Shown here in pieces: positions 1 to 12,092 of a stretch of 64,000 nt of DNA; position 1 is the first letter of the stretch; every line of letters begins with the position of its first letter. Below the pieces are notes generated by a model, which was not told the DNA's origin, made no database searches, and saw nothing but the letters and a program-made list of their open reading frames with translations. Origin of the DNA: Mikania micrantha. Its lineage: Eukaryota > Streptophyta > Magnoliopsida > Asterales > Asteraceae. The translations under genes were made by a program, and so were the position numbers. Location of the stretch: contig CM018691.1 in assembly GCA_009363875.1 (NCBI GenBank), positions 123,133,404-123,197,403 of the forward strand, read 5' to 3'.

Positions 1-1171
1 AATTTCTCAAGTTTTGTGACAACAAAGTTACTAAAATTAGTAATAATCACCAAATATCATTTCTTGATAACAATAACACTTCTAAATCTCTTAGATCATA
101 TCAAATACCATAACTAACAACATATCATCATCAATAATCATGTGAATCTACTTAGATTGTACATGCATGTAATCCATGATACCCATTTCATAGCAAAATC
201 ATCGAATGATCATTAAAACCAATCAAGATCAACATGGATCGTCATGAAATCATCAAATCAGAAGAAATATCATTAAATCACATATCTAAAATCACAAAAA
301 TTCGTGATTGAGTGGGTGATGGTGTTGCATGTGAGTGATTCACATTGCCTGTGGGTGTAGGTGCAAGATTCGTATAAAATGGATGCTAAAACTACCTCAC
401 AAGGCTTCGAATCAATGAGATAAAGCTTGGGGCAGGTCGTAAAGCTCCTGGAACTGATTAGTGTAGGGATTCCAGCTGCTATAGAGAGTTGATGATGACG
501 ATAAGCACCCACAATGGCCTCCTTAAACTCCTAAGCTTCAAGCTCTTCAATCCAAGCTTCCCTAATGTGCTCCAATGGCTTCTAGTAGTGATTTGCAGGT
601 GAAAGAGGGAGGTGAAGTCGAATAATGGCATCTGGGGTCGAGAAATAGGTTATAGGGTGGCTTAGAAATGATTAATCTTGGTTTAAGCAAGATTTTGCGT
701 GCTGGAGTCGTCGCGTACCGCCATGGGGGTCTTCATAGAGCTCGGCGTACCGTAATGGAATTCGGGGTTTAAATTCCCCCACCCCCCTTCGCGTACCGCT
801 AAGCTCCATTCAAGAGGCCTTAGCGTACCGCGATGGGTTCCTGAGGAGCCCAATAGGCCCAATTTTGTTGTTTCGAACCGATTTTCACGTATTTCTCGAT
901 TACGATCATCGTTTCCCGACATATGAGCATTGTTCTAACACATTTAGGTTCCCCAGAACCTAAGTGCAGTGAAAGTGTACTGTGGTTTCACCAACGTTCG
1001 TTGTTCAAGACACGTGCAAGGGTTTTGTGATAATTCCTCGAATTATCGGTGTGTTTGGACAGTTGTGCCACGTGTCACACTAAATATTCATAATTCTAGT
1101 GCCACGTAAGTAATAATAATACACATTATTATTTAAAATAAGGAAATGCTGACCTGGAAATTGTGAGGTGT
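1..1171 (-). mobile_element. Ty3/gypsy LTR fragment, cut by the window edge
   Basis: Read on the minus strand this begins near 1171 with a TATGACACC-type terminus, resembling the TGTGACACCC start of the gypsy LTR at 46483. A block at about 985-1015 (CACCAACGTTCG) matches the reverse complement of the 46800 part of that LTR. The segment has four GCGTACCGC-type motifs (about 708, 744, 791 and 823), so the sense strand of the LTR reads GCGGTACGC, as in the 46483 and 53859 LTRs. Its 3' part lies outside the window. No gene is visible; the short ORFs are incidental. Family membership is inferred from these similarities. Confidence 0.6.
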
Positions 1172-1204
1172 CATAATTGTGACGCTTCCATTAAGGACTC
1201 GGTT

Positions 1205-2070
1205 GTGTATTAATGCAACGAGAAAAATTTTTCGCCTGCGCATCAAAACAGCTGAAGATACACGAGAAGAACTACACAACGCACGATCTGGAAATGGGAG
1301 CAATAGTCTTCGTGTTGAAGATTTGGAGACATTACTTATATGGCACTAAGTGTACTATATTTACCGATCACAAGAGTCTATAGCATAGATTTAATCAGAA
1401 GGAACTCAACATGCGACAACGACGTTGGGTTGAGCTTCTGAATGATTATGACTGTGTGATCAAGTATCATCCGGGCAAGGAAAATGTTGTGGCAGATGCT
1501 TTGAGTCAGAAGGAACGAGTCAAACCCTTGCGCGTAAGAGCAATGGGAATAGTAGTACATACAAGTTTACGTGACAAAATCATACAAGCTCAGCAACAGA
1601 CAGTGGAACAAGGGAATCTGAAGAAAGAGCTCAACTGTGGAGCGGAAATACCATTCGAGACTAAACAGGTTGGAGTTATCTACTATCAGAATCGCGTGTG
1701 GATTCCTGCAGTAGATGAACTCAGGAAACTCATCTTTGATGAAGCGCATAGACCCGATACTCTGTGCACCCATGCGCCTAAAAAATGTACCAAGATCTAC
1801 AGGGGTTTTATTGGTGGCCGAAGATGAAGAAAGATATAGCTAAGTATGTTGGTCAGTGTATGACATGGCGAAGGTTAAGGTGAAACACCAGAAACCATCT
1901 GGTTTACTGGAACAACCTGAATTCCATAATGGAAGTGAGAACAAATAGCAATGGGTTTCATTACCAAGCTACCCCGCACTTCTAGTGGTCATGATAAGAT
2001 TTGGGTCATCATTGATCGTTTGACCAAATCCGCTCATTTCTTGCCGATGCGTGAAAAATTTACGATGGAT
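1205..2070 (+). pseudogene. Broken gypsy pol fragment: RNase H and start of integrase
   Basis: Translation gives the end of a Ty3/gypsy RNase H domain (YTTHDLE, IWRHYLYGT, TDHKSL, MRQRRW, YHPGKENVVADALS). The start of integrase follows, including the DEAH-type zinc-binding region and, at about 1950-2070, the opening of the catalytic core (ITKLPR, IDRLTKSAHFLPM). It closely parallels 52560-53270 of the gypsy element further right, so both belong to one chromovirus-like lineage. A TAG follows the TDHKSL motif (near 1381), and further stops and frameshifts follow the DEAH region. The fragment ends abruptly at 2070 against LTR-like sequence, and the first integrase aspartate region is only partly present. 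It is a relic, not a gene. Confidence 0.8.
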
Positions 2071-3200
2071 AAAAACAGTGCCTGAACAGTAGTTATGAAC
2101 AGTTGTTAGTACAGTAGTTTATTGTACGGAATTTGTTTTTAATGCATGTTACATGAATTCAATACGAAACTATTCCTGAACATTGTGTGAAATAAGTGTT
2201 CAACAGTCAGAAGTATGTATGACAATATGAATCAATCACATAAATGCTAGTTAGGATATTACTATGTATAAGCGTATATGAGGATGTACAATTCAAAACA
2301 ATAATGGATATCGTTAAGTAAATAATCAACAATACATATTTGGCTAATTTGAGGACATTCTAATAATCCAATGAGTCATCAATTTTGTAATAGGAACCTA
2401 AATCATTATAGGTTCCCATTTTATCATACATTTTATGATATTCAATTAAAACAACGAACTAAAGAATTAATATCAATTTGATGACTTGAAATGCAATGTC
2501 TTTGACATTGAATGTTAAGAAAGATCTAATAAGCAAATTAAAACACAAATAACTTATATAACCTTAACTAATGTAGAAATGAACTATAAACACAAGTTTG
2601 CACACTAACCGTCAATTTCAACCCTTCAGGTGAGTTTCGTGCAACCCCTTTTCTTTTCTATGTTTTCTAAACTTTGGGGTATGCTATGAAATCTTTTCTA
2701 AACTTATGATATGCTTATATAACTGTGTGCCGTATTTGGGATATCATGAAATAACTGTGGGTATCGAAGTGACATATCAAAAAGTCCTCATTCTTGAGAA
2801 CTGTATCTAATGAACCCATGTGGGGCCGAACGAGTAAAGAATGGTAGTACTATCGGGCTAACAACCCCATTTGCTGGGAGGGTTGCATCTCCCCTGGAGT
2901 GAATGTTTGTTAACCGTTTCCAATATCAACATCAACGTGTATGCATTCTAATGAGGCACATATGATTACCGTTGGATATTGTCATATCTTACAGTCAGAA
3001 AGGAACTAGATATGGGTCCCATTATTATTCCAATTGTGTCAATATGTGTTATTTTTTACAGTGCATAGAGCCTAAAAGGAATCCATTGCAATCCTCACGT
3101 AATCAGATGGCAATGCATCCGATTTACCTCTATCACCGTGTGTTCCCATTGCCTTCATCGAAACTGTTACTAGTAATATGACATGATAGAAAATAAATTC
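2071..3200 (+). mobile_element. Diverged gypsy LTR fragment
   Basis: The start (CAGTGCC, then AACAGTAG repeats) and the following 300 bp resemble the first 350 bp of the solo LTR at 8005, including a TATGTATAA..CGTATATGAGG-type stretch near 2262. A consensus splice donor CAG|GTGAGT lies at 2627-2635, followed by a C/T-rich run, as in the other LTRs of this window. The donor is only about 550 bp from the start, against about 2.57 kb in the solo LTR, so the piece is internally deleted. The right boundary is uncertain. No coding capacity is recognised. Confidence 0.45.
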
Positions 3201-4449
3201 TTCAGTCTACTAGTCCACAGGTAACGATGGATGATGTACATCGATGTTGTTGTTGTCTCCGTGTGGGATGTTCTCCATGTGATTAACAAAGTTAAATAAG
3301 AACTTGTCTTATTACATTATGTTAATCATTGTGTGAATGATGTTGTTATCATGAAGTTACGTTATCATGATTATCATTCAATGTAATCCATATGTTCACC
3401 ATGTAATCCTTAAGCGGTAGTAAGAACAAGTCTTATTACCCTTAAGTGACGCAGGTGGTGGATACCAAATGCTCTATACTATCACATAGTATGTTTTTAT
3501 GTTATAACTAAGTGTTATAAGTACTTGACTTATCACACTTAGTCAATTAGGACGTGGAATGATATTAAGAAGATATTTTATCTTCTAATCATTCATGTGA
3601 TGTGCTGTGTCATCATGTTCCTCTGTAATTGTTTCCATTGTTTGTTTGTGTATGAATTTCCTCAATGTTTGTCCATGTAGGAATAACTAAGTGTTGTAAG
3701 ATAAAATCTTACAACTATGTTATTCAATTGTGTTGATGATTATGAAATTATATTATCATATTCATCTGAGTTTCCCTGTTATCTCATGATCATACAAGCA
3801 TGCATACAATGATAAGCGATAATAAACAATTTAATACTATCTAAATCAAAGTAATAGCAATATGTTAAGCAAAACTTTTAAACAATTTTAAAAGTAAGCA
3901 TGTTTGTCAGCCCCGTGAGTTTAAAATCAGTTAAGATTAAAGAAAAGGGGCATATGAACTCACCTTTCGGTTGTAGTGGTTGACTTAGCTTAAAAGAAGA
4001 ATGCACGCGCTCTGTGTTGTACTTGTAGTAGTTTTCACAATCCTGTATTCATTTCACGTTGTATTTGACTCATAAGTATCAATTATTGTGATTTGTGTGC
4101 GTGTATGTGTTAGCCCTATTGTTGGCTAACACTTGTGACACATGGTCTTGATTCGGCCCTTATTTCACATGTCATATATTGTTATTATAATGTGACCTCA
4201 TGTTGTGTGTTTAGACTTGATTCGTTCTTGAAGATCTATTACCCTAGTCATTAAGTGTTAGTCATTTGCTTTGATATGATGTTTAGTAATTAAGCCCAAA
4301 GATGGACTTAAGTAATAACCCGTGTATAAACTTAATGTTTTGAGACTTTCAAGTTCCTTAGATCCAAACCATGACCACATTTGTAGTGATTTACCCAATC
4401 TTCATAATTCCATGTATGTCATCACTAAATATGTTTATTACTTCTTTAG

Positions 4450-5160
4450 TTAATTGGGCCGAATCAGATCATGGATCCATTGTATGTGATTGGGCCGGAT
4501 CAATGGATATTGGGCCGAGTAGCTACACATGGGCCGAGCATCGACTTGGTGGGCCGAATGATCTTTCTAAATGATATTGGGCCAAGTGGGTTTTATGGGC
4601 TAAATAAACTGTTATGGGCTAATTAACTTGATTAAGGAATAAAGGGATGGGCCGCATGTGTATACATGGGCTTTGGGTTTCCCTCGTCGTTGGGCCGAAC
4701 CACAAATGCGTTGGGCTGGTTGGTGATCGAACGAAGGTGGCAGCTCCCAGATGCAGCGAACCTTTGGAGTTGTAATAAGGTTCGGCCAAACCTTGCCTAG
4801 AAGGTTCGGCATTCATGGGAGCTTCGGCTGATGTTATGGTTATGGCAGCAGGATTCGTGGATCTTAGCAGCTCACAGGTTCGTCTCTTTCCCGCCCAGCA
4901 TGGGTTCGTGAACTGAGGAGGGTTCGCTCAAAGGTCGGAGGTTCGGGGGTTGTGGACTACAGTGATGGGTTCGGCTGAATGGTTCGTAAGGTGGTTAAAT
5001 AGGTTCGGCTCTGCATGAAGAAGGTTTGACAAGGTTGTTGACGAACCCTAGTTTCCTGTGGGGCGACAGGTTCGCCGGGGATGCTCTTATCGAGGACAGG
5101 TTCAGCAACGGGTGTAGCCCAGGGTTCGGCATTCTAAAAAGGTTCGGCCAATGTGAAGCC
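4450..5160. repeat. Cluster of TGGGCC and GGTTCGGC motifs
   Basis: About a dozen TGGGC(C/T) motifs occur between 4456 and 4715, several as TTGGGCCGA. Between about 4775 and 5150 roughly eight GGTTCGG(C) motifs follow. They are dispersed, not a perfect tandem array, and lie inside the minus-strand LTR about 0.9-1.1 kb downstream of its TATA box. TGGGCC is the core of the plant Site II element recognised by TCP factors; a role here is conjecture. TTCGGCC motifs also recur near 62600-62720 in another LTR. Confidence 0.6.
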
Positions 5161-5565
5161 ACGAACCCTGCGTGTCGTCCTTCAACACCAAGCTCCAACC
5201 CTTGACCTTGCTGCTCCCATGGCGTGTCTAGACATAGATCGGGACCTGATGATGTGAGGAGGATGTGGGTTGAGGTTTTACACCGATTGGGTGATGGGTC
5301 GACGAAACACCAAGAAAACCCTACTTTTCCTAATTTTCGTGGCTTCATACCTCGGTTTCAGCTGCTGAAAGTTCCAGATCCCTTGTACTTCCTTGTAGAG
5401 GACATCAAGAGCTTTGCGTGGGTTCAAGAATCATCGAATTTCGTGGAGAAACGAAGGAGATACGAAGCTTGAAAGATTAAGAATAGTGGTTGATGGTGGA
5501 ATCCGAAAATTCAATGTAGAGAGAGAGTGGGAGGTGATGAAATGAACAATGAAGTTCATTTAGAG

Positions 5566-5576
5566 TATTTATACTC
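5566..5576 (-). promoter_or_regulatory. Putative LTR TATA box
   Basis: The minus strand reads GAGTATAAATAC within a GC-richer block, followed about 40 bp downstream by a CT-rich leader (CTCTCTCTAC). The same arrangement is seen at 8639-8645 in the solo LTR. It is inferred to be the core promoter of the minus-strand LTR. Confidence 0.5.
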
Positions 5577-6355
5577 CGGGATAGTTCGGGCTGTTTCGGT
5601 TGCTCGGTTCGTGATTTCGTCGCGTTTCCGGAATTTTACGCGTGGTTTCATTTGTAGTAAATAAAAGAAATGTTATTTTAATTATTTGATGAGTTTCAAA
5701 ATTGTAAAATGTTATTTACTTTATTTTATTAAATTAAAGTCGTTCGTGTCGTGTTTCGTTTTCGTTTCGTCAAATCGCGTCACCATCGCGCGTATTCGTT
5801 CGAATCGTCATTCGAACGAACACGACGATGGTTTTGCTTTCCGACTTTTTTTTCTACTTTTCAGTCATCATTTCAGAACGTTAAACTCACAGATATGTTT
5901 GTGTGAATCGTCAACCACGCAAACACACTGTCAGTTTGTTATTCTGAAACGACACTGCAATATGGTTTTAAGTTGTATTTCCTCACTGTTGGACTCAACT
6001 AAACATCCTGTTTTCACATTGTTTTCACATTGAATTGTCGGCCATCTGATTCCTGTCATCTATGGATATCAGATCACAACCGATTTGTTCTTGTTATTTG
6101 TATGAACACTGTTGTTTCTCATGTTTAGTTGTGTTAACTGTACTTAGGTTTTCACTTAAATACACACAACTAATTGTTTCAAATGTATGTTGTACTTACA
6201 GTATTTAAGTTTACACGAAAATATGTACAACTGGGTCTTGTATTTAGAATTCTGTTAATACAAGTACTGTTTATACACATGTATTTACACATAGTTACTG
6301 TTGATAGTACACATACCGTACGGACTTGCCGGCCGGTCAGGTACTAGTTGTCACA

Positions 6356-6480
6356 CACATTAATGTAAATTTAAAGGTGTAGGTTTTATCTTCTTTTTTA
6401 ATTAATGTAGGGCTCACTTACATTAATAAAAAAAAAGAAGAAAAAACACACACCTTTAGATTTATTTTAATGTGAGCCCA
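6356..6480. repeat. Imperfect hairpin at the LTR boundary
   Basis: A left arm with TTTAAAGGTGTAGGTTTT and CTTCTTTTTT pairs with a right arm containing AAAAAGAAG and ACACACACCTTTAGA; a nested GGGCTCAC/GTGAGCCC pair closes it. Arms are about 45 nt. It abuts the outer end of the minus-strand LTR and looks like a small foldback MITE. Confidence 0.55.
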
Positions 6481-6544
6481 AAGTAATAAGATGTAATTAT
6501 TCGGTTAACGTAATAAACATAGGTTAACAAAGGAACCACACCAT

Positions 6545-7991
6545 ATATATATACATATACACACACACACATATACATATAAACACTTAGATGTAAAATA
6601 ATTTTTGAAAATTATTCTAAATTATTATAAACTATTTTACATAATTATTTAGAAATTTTTAGGAAATTCGTTATTTGAAATGGCTAAGAATAAACAAATA
6701 AATAAAACAAACATTTACACACAAACAATATTGTGTATTTTGTTACAATATAATTTATAAATAAATGTAAATATATAGAATATTCAAACATCAATATTCT
6801 ATCTTAGAATTATAAGTTGATTCATATAATTGTAGGTTGAGGTATGCTACAAACATAAATTCCACACTACATTGAAAGACTTTGGATTTAGTTAATCGAT
6901 CAATCAAGTGAGTTTCTTCACACTTCCTTTTTACATCCTTTGTTTTAGGGATGTTACACATGTACTTATTCAAACTTTATTTATTTTAGCATTTATTCAA
7001 ACTATGATGCAAGCGTTATACCTAGTTAATTTTATGTGTTAGATGCTATGCTTATACAAAGTGTTGAATTCTATGTGTGTTTCCAGTAAAGCAAACTAGT
7101 ACTTAGTAGCCTAAGATGTGTTAGATACCATCTTCGCATTGGCTTTTGTCATTGTGTGAAAAAGTGAAAAGTACGCCTAGCAAACATGTTGAAATAAAAG
7201 TGTTAATTTATAGTATGGACATACTTGAATTAACAGGTTGTACAGACACTTGTTTGGACACAAGTTATGGTTATTCATTTATTCATTGTATTTATTCAAA
7301 CTTGTATTCATACTATGCTTATGATACGTATTCTACTTAGGCTAAAGTTTGCATCCTTTTTATATGTAATATTCAAACTTAGTGTGTGAACTTACCAACT
7401 ATGCAAATAGTTGACAAACTCTATTTTACATGTATAACAGGCTAAGGAAGCTTGGATGAAGAAATAGGATAGGGACATGCTAGTAGGCTTAGTTTTTGAT
7501 TTAAACAAACGTTATACTAACTTATTTTAATGTATGTTGGTTATTGAACAATGTAATGAATGATTGCTTTAGTTTGAATGCATTTAAGTTTTAGTTTATT
7601 GAATCCTCAATACAAATACTTTAATCATTAAAACTTGTAACATAGCACCATGAGCTAATGAACAGTTGAACTTGCGCCCTGACGTATTCTGCCGTTGGTC
7701 GGGATGTGACATGCAAATAGTTGACAAACTTTATTTTACATGTGTAAGAAGATAAATAAAGATTTGGTGAAGATTAAGCTAAGATAGTGCACATAGTTAA
7801 ACTTAAATCAAACTATGTTGTATTTTTTTGGGTATGTTTCAAATGATAGTTATGTATTGAATGAATAATTGTTGATTGAATGGAATATTAAGATTAATGT
7901 TATAAATATTTAAATTTCAAGTAGCACCATGAACTTTTGAATAATTATAAATCACGACCTGACATATTCCGTCGTTGGTTGGGATGTGACA
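6545..7991 (+). mobile_element. 3' portion of a diverged gypsy LTR with a duplicated end
   Basis: This AT-rich stretch ends twice with an LTR-like terminus: CGTTGGTCGGGATGTGACA finishing at 7711, and a near copy finishing at 7991. Each is preceded by a block containing GCAAATAGTTGAC and TTTTACATGT (about 7400 and 7712), so 7400-7711 and 7712-7991 form an imperfect tandem duplication. TTACATGTATAACAG|G near 7428-7441 corresponds to the acceptor-like block of the solo LTR (near 11728). The left part (6545-7380) is AT-rich with a CA/TA microsatellite at about 6543-6583 and has no recognised gene. Confidence 0.5.
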
Positions 7992-7999
7992 CACATGTG

Positions 8000-8004
8000 G
8001 TGCT
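8000..8004. repeat. Target-site duplication GTGCT (left)
   Basis: Five bases GTGCT precede the solo LTR and are repeated directly after it at 12088-12092, the length expected for LTR-retrotransposon integration. Confidence 0.85.
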
Positions 8005-8638
8005 TGTAACATCAGTGCCACAACAGTAGTTCGGAACAGTAGAAAGTATTGTAGATACTGGTACGGAAAGTGTTCGTATAATATTATGTGTTAATATTAT
8101 ATGAAACAACTGATGTTAACAGTGCAGAAACTCAAAACTGACAAATAACATGCACAGACACAATACGGATATGTTAAACATGATAAAAAGTGATCGGATA
8201 ACTTATGTGTTTGTTAGATAGGATCTTATTATGTATAAACATACGTGAGGAAATCCAAACTGAAACCATAACGGAAGTCGTTAAGTGAATATTAAGCATA
8301 CGGTATATTTGTGTGGGTGACGATTCGTACGAACATATCTGTAAGTTTAACTTTCTGAATGATATCTTATACTAGAAAATCAAATCGGAAAGTAACGTTG
8401 TCGTCGTGTTCGTACGAATACGCGCGAAAACGATACGATTCGATGAAACAATAAATATAAACGTTTTTGAAATTTTAAAAATAAATAAAAGATATTTAGT
8501 TAATTTATTAGGAATTATTACTTTAAAAAGTTTCAAAATTTCCATTCTTATTAAGTTACGTAAGGTTACGAAAAACGACGAAAACGAAGCGTAAAACCTA
8601 AACCGAACGAAACCGAACGCACCCGAATACACCCGGAC

Positions 8639-8645
8639 TATAAAA
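8639..8645 (+). promoter_or_regulatory. LTR TATA box
   Basis: TATAAAA lies 635 bp into the solo LTR, after a GC-richer block with repeated CCGAACG, and is followed by a C/T-rich leader. It is the likely core promoter of the LTR and may still be active because the LTR is structurally complete. Confidence 0.6.
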
Positions 8646-10573
8646 GCCCTTAACCTTTCCCTTTTCCCTCACTTTTGCAGCCCAAGATCTTCATCTTCCC
8701 CAAGTCCCGGTTTTCACCTCCCTCTTCATTTCACAACTTCAAACCTTCATAACTTCTTCGTTTCTCCACCAAATTTGACGTTATAGTAGTCAAAACGATC
8801 GTGGGAACGAGAGGAACACATTAGTACAGAAGATCGGAGCTGGAACGGACTGATTTGGTTGCAGTTTTAGAGAGAAGTTTCGGATTTTAAGGGTTTTCTC
8901 CCATTCCAGCAAGGTAAGCTTCTAAATCGTTTTTATCACTTCAAATCAGTTAGGCTACACACAAAAACTACTTAGGAACTCTTAGATCATGAAGGTATGA
9001 AGATATCAAGCTTTGAATCATCAAAAACGAACAAAAAATGAGCTCAAACGAGCTAATTTCGTTGTTGAAACTGTTCATGCACGTTTCTTGTGTTTCAGCC
9101 ACAATTTCGACTTCTAAACCATAGAATCTTGCACCAAATCGACATAGGAAGTTAAGGATTAAATGAGATTGAAGTTTGGCATGGGTAGAATCGAGTTAGG
9201 AGCTGATAAAAACATGGTTTGGTTGAGTATTGAACTATTAGAGTTTTAGGAAGTGAACCGGTTTTGTATTCATTCAAAACTAAGGATTTTAAACTAAAAC
9301 TTTTTCTAAACTAACCAAACACTTAAACAAGTGTTTTATTTGACAAATTTAGTTCAAGACACTTGTATTTGGTTGATGAAATTTTAAGTGAAGTGCATAA
9401 CATCGGAAGTGGGTCATTGTGGCCATTTTATGGTGTTAACCGATTTTATGATTATAAAAAAAGAATGGTTTTCAACATTCAAGCTCTAAATCATCTTAAA
9501 ACAGATCAATTCAGGTTTTAGTCATCAAAGGGGACTATTACTCATGGGTTTTGGATAATAAAAATGGTTAAGGATCAATGAGGGTTAACTAGGTGACAAT
9601 TATGGGTGTTAACCGGTTGTGTGGGCACCAAATTCAAAAGTTTTGTAAAACAAATATGTTTTAACAATCACTTGGACTTAAACATTTGGGTTTTTGGCTA
9701 AGGAAACTACAACATAGAATGCAATATCGATGGTAGTATCGGCAATGGGCTTAGGTGGGTAAACAAGTGTCAACCACAAACCTAGAGTTCGTGGGTACCA
9801 ACTTAGCAACATTTTTTTAAATAAAAGTTTAAAGTCAGTAATCAAGAAACAATATGATAGGAAGTCATGGATACAAACAGACTAAAGAAGCTAAGTGAGA
9901 ACATGGGAATTCAAGTAGAACCACTAAGTATGGGACAATGACAGTAGGTTGTCATCACCCAACACTTAGAGTTTTTATCAAGATGAGATTCAAACTAGTT
10001 GTCATATGGATAGCTAGTTGATAATCAATTCAAGAAGAAACATAAATCAAGTTGAGTAACAAAGAACTAAAATAGAATTTGGAGTTAATCAAGTAAGATT
10101 AACTTAAGTTCTAACAAATTTAATTTACATTTTTCATAAAAATAACTTATGTTTTTACAAAAATATAATGATTTATAAATTATCTTATTAAAATGATTTT
10201 AAAAAGTAATTTAAGTGAAATTCTAAACGTAATATTTTGCAACATAAAGAGGATTTTATAAATTATGTTTTATTTAAAAAGATCATGTATGTGATTAATA
10301 TAAACATTATATAAATAAGGTTTAGTTGTGATTAACTAAAGGATAAGGGTTCATAGAGGGTATGTAACATAGAATAATTAGAGAAATCTTAGTAACACTA
10401 GTAAGTATATAGGACACTCAGTCGCACACCGAGATCGAAATCCTATATACGTCAAACAATAAATACTTATAATATTCAAATCATAATAAATCAACACAGG
10501 TGCTGAAGTTACTTAATTTACAACAAACGAGCGTGCATATTTTCTTGGTTGAATCATAAGAGCTACAACACAG

Positions 10574-11728
10574 GTGAGTTCATTTGTCCCTTTTCAAACT
10601 CTTTTGTTTTACTGTGGGACTGAGAAACATGATAAATGTTTTGTATAACCATTTTATATAAATGTTTGTCATGTTTAATAAATTGTTTACTATAAATTGC
10701 TGACTGTTAAATCGTTTACAAGTTATGTTTAAAAAGGTTATGAATACTTTCATATTTCCTCGGATATTTATTTTCTCAAATGTACATTTTCTTATACTCA
10801 AATACTCGATACTCATATACAATGTTCATATTCAATACTTTTACACAGATTCAATGCTCTAAAACTTAAAATTGTGAGTTCATTGCCTCTTTGCTAAACA
10901 TTTTTTTTATAAACGCGGGGCTGAGAAGCATGCGCAATTTATTTTCGTTGGATTATATTTTACTTAAACGCTTTTAAATCATATATGTTTGTATGTAAAA
11001 TTGTTTCATTTCAAGTATACATGTTCAACGTTCTATTTCAATGATCTATTTTCAACGATATATTTTAACGATCTATTTTCGACAATCTATTTTCAACGAT
11101 CTATTTTCAGAGGAATATCTGGGAAATATCAAAGATAGCATGTGCCAAAGAACTGAACGGTCAAGAACAATCAAATAAAATCCTATTTTTCAAAAGATGT
11201 CCTAGCTAGACCGATTGATTATAGGTCGTATGTTTGATGATATTACAGAATCCTCTAACCGCTAAGAACCTTGGATTGCTAAACTAGTCTACTCGAGTTG
11301 ACCAAGGCCCAATCATTAGGACTTAGTTTTTGATTAAATGTTTATCTATTCATTTATTTTAAGCATTTTAATTAATTATTTCCACATTTGCCATGGTGGT
11401 GTTGTGTGTGTGATGAGCTTAAGGAATCAAGAGGTTTTCCACATTTGATGAAACTAGTGTGTTGGGGTTGAAGGTGAAACACTTAATTATCATTAACAAC
11501 AATATACTATGTGGTCCGGTATGCGGGTGGGCTGGCGGCTGGGCTGGCGGTAAGCTTGACCCTACGTATGCCCTATATATAAGCATACTTGACTGGATAG
11601 TATAGGTGGTTATTGGTGAGATTAAGGTTGTCACTTGGTCAGGTTTGTACAAATTCATTTTTCAATAACTAAACTTTATGAACTCACCAACCATGTTTTG
11701 ACTTTGTTTTCTTACATGTTTTTCTCAG
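10574..11728 (+). other. Possible LTR-borne intron
   Basis: A perfect donor CAG|GTGAGT (GT at 10574-10575) is followed 1.15 kb later by a pyrimidine-rich TTTTTCTCAG (AG at 11727-11728). The same pair occurs in the gypsy 5' LTR at 48343 and 48872, and a donor at the matching place of the LTR at 63480. Conservation between diverged LTRs suggests function, but splicing is inferred, not shown. Confidence 0.4.
11030..11107 (+). repeat. Short tandem repeat CGATCTATTTT(C/A)
   Basis: Five or six imperfect copies of a 16-17 bp unit (CGATCTATTTTCAA type) occur inside the solo LTR. A related but more diverged series (AAAGAACTATTTTC type) occurs near 63700-63830 in the other copy of this LTR family. Confidence 0.6.
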
Positions 11729-12087
11729 GTGACATGCAGGACTATGTAAGATTGCAGGATGCATACTAGGATACCAGATAGAGGACCTAGTAGATTTTGG
11801 GAAGCACATATTTTGTCTGTTAATTGTGAATCAGTTTGATATCTTGTACGATTACAAGATAGTAGACCTTTGATTCGTTTTGATGGAATTACTTAGTTAA
11901 ATTAACAAACATGACAATTGTAATTTAACTTTGTATTTTCTAGTTTAATTATTATTGTGCTTTAGTTATTCTCAAATGTTGTGCTATGTATACAATCTAA
12001 TCATTCCGATTATCATCCGATATCGCGCCCTGAGAACCTTCCGCTCTGCGGGAAAGTCGATCCAGCTCGTCGGCTCGGGGTGTGACA

Positions 12088-12092
12088 GTGCT
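12088..12092. repeat. Target-site duplication GTGCT (right)
   Basis: Matches 8000-8004 and defines the right end of the solo LTR. Confidence 0.85.

Larger units (their letters stand above)
3200..6355 (-). mobile_element. Diverged gypsy LTR in minus orientation
   Basis: On the minus strand the order of landmarks matches the solo LTR at 8005-12087. There is a GC-rich block and TATA box (5566-5576), a transcribed-leader block with TTCGTTTCTCCAC (about 5445-5457, compare 8758-8770), then an AAG|GTGAGTTCAT donor at 3963 followed by CCCCTTTT and a GGGGCTGA block (3908-3916). The outer end near 6355 reads TGTGACAAC on the minus strand. The inner end was not located, and no target duplication was found. 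It contains the TGGGCC/GGTTCGGC motif cluster described separately. The ORFs here are incidental. Confidence 0.5.
8005..12087 (+). mobile_element. Complete 4.08-kb solo LTR of a gypsy element
   Basis: The segment starts TGTAACATC and ends GGGGTGTGACA, so it has TG...CA termini and is bracketed by GTGCT duplications. No internal coding region, primer-binding site or second LTR is present, which is the structure left by LTR-LTR recombination. Inside are a TATA box (8639-8645), a CT-rich leader, an AAG|GTAAGC donor near 8913, a CAG|GTGAGT donor at 10574, repeated CGATCTATTTTC units near 11030-11107, and a TTTTTCTCAG acceptor-like site at 11728. The same family appears at 62509 onward (identical TGTAACATCAGTGCC start). 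The assignment to gypsy comes from similarity in structure and termini to the 46483 LTR. ORFs inside are incidental. Confidence 0.85.

Noticed and set aside
4995..5348. 117-codon minus-strand ORF
   Set aside because: Lies in the LTR motif cluster; composition follows the GGTTCGGC words and there is no recognisable domain.
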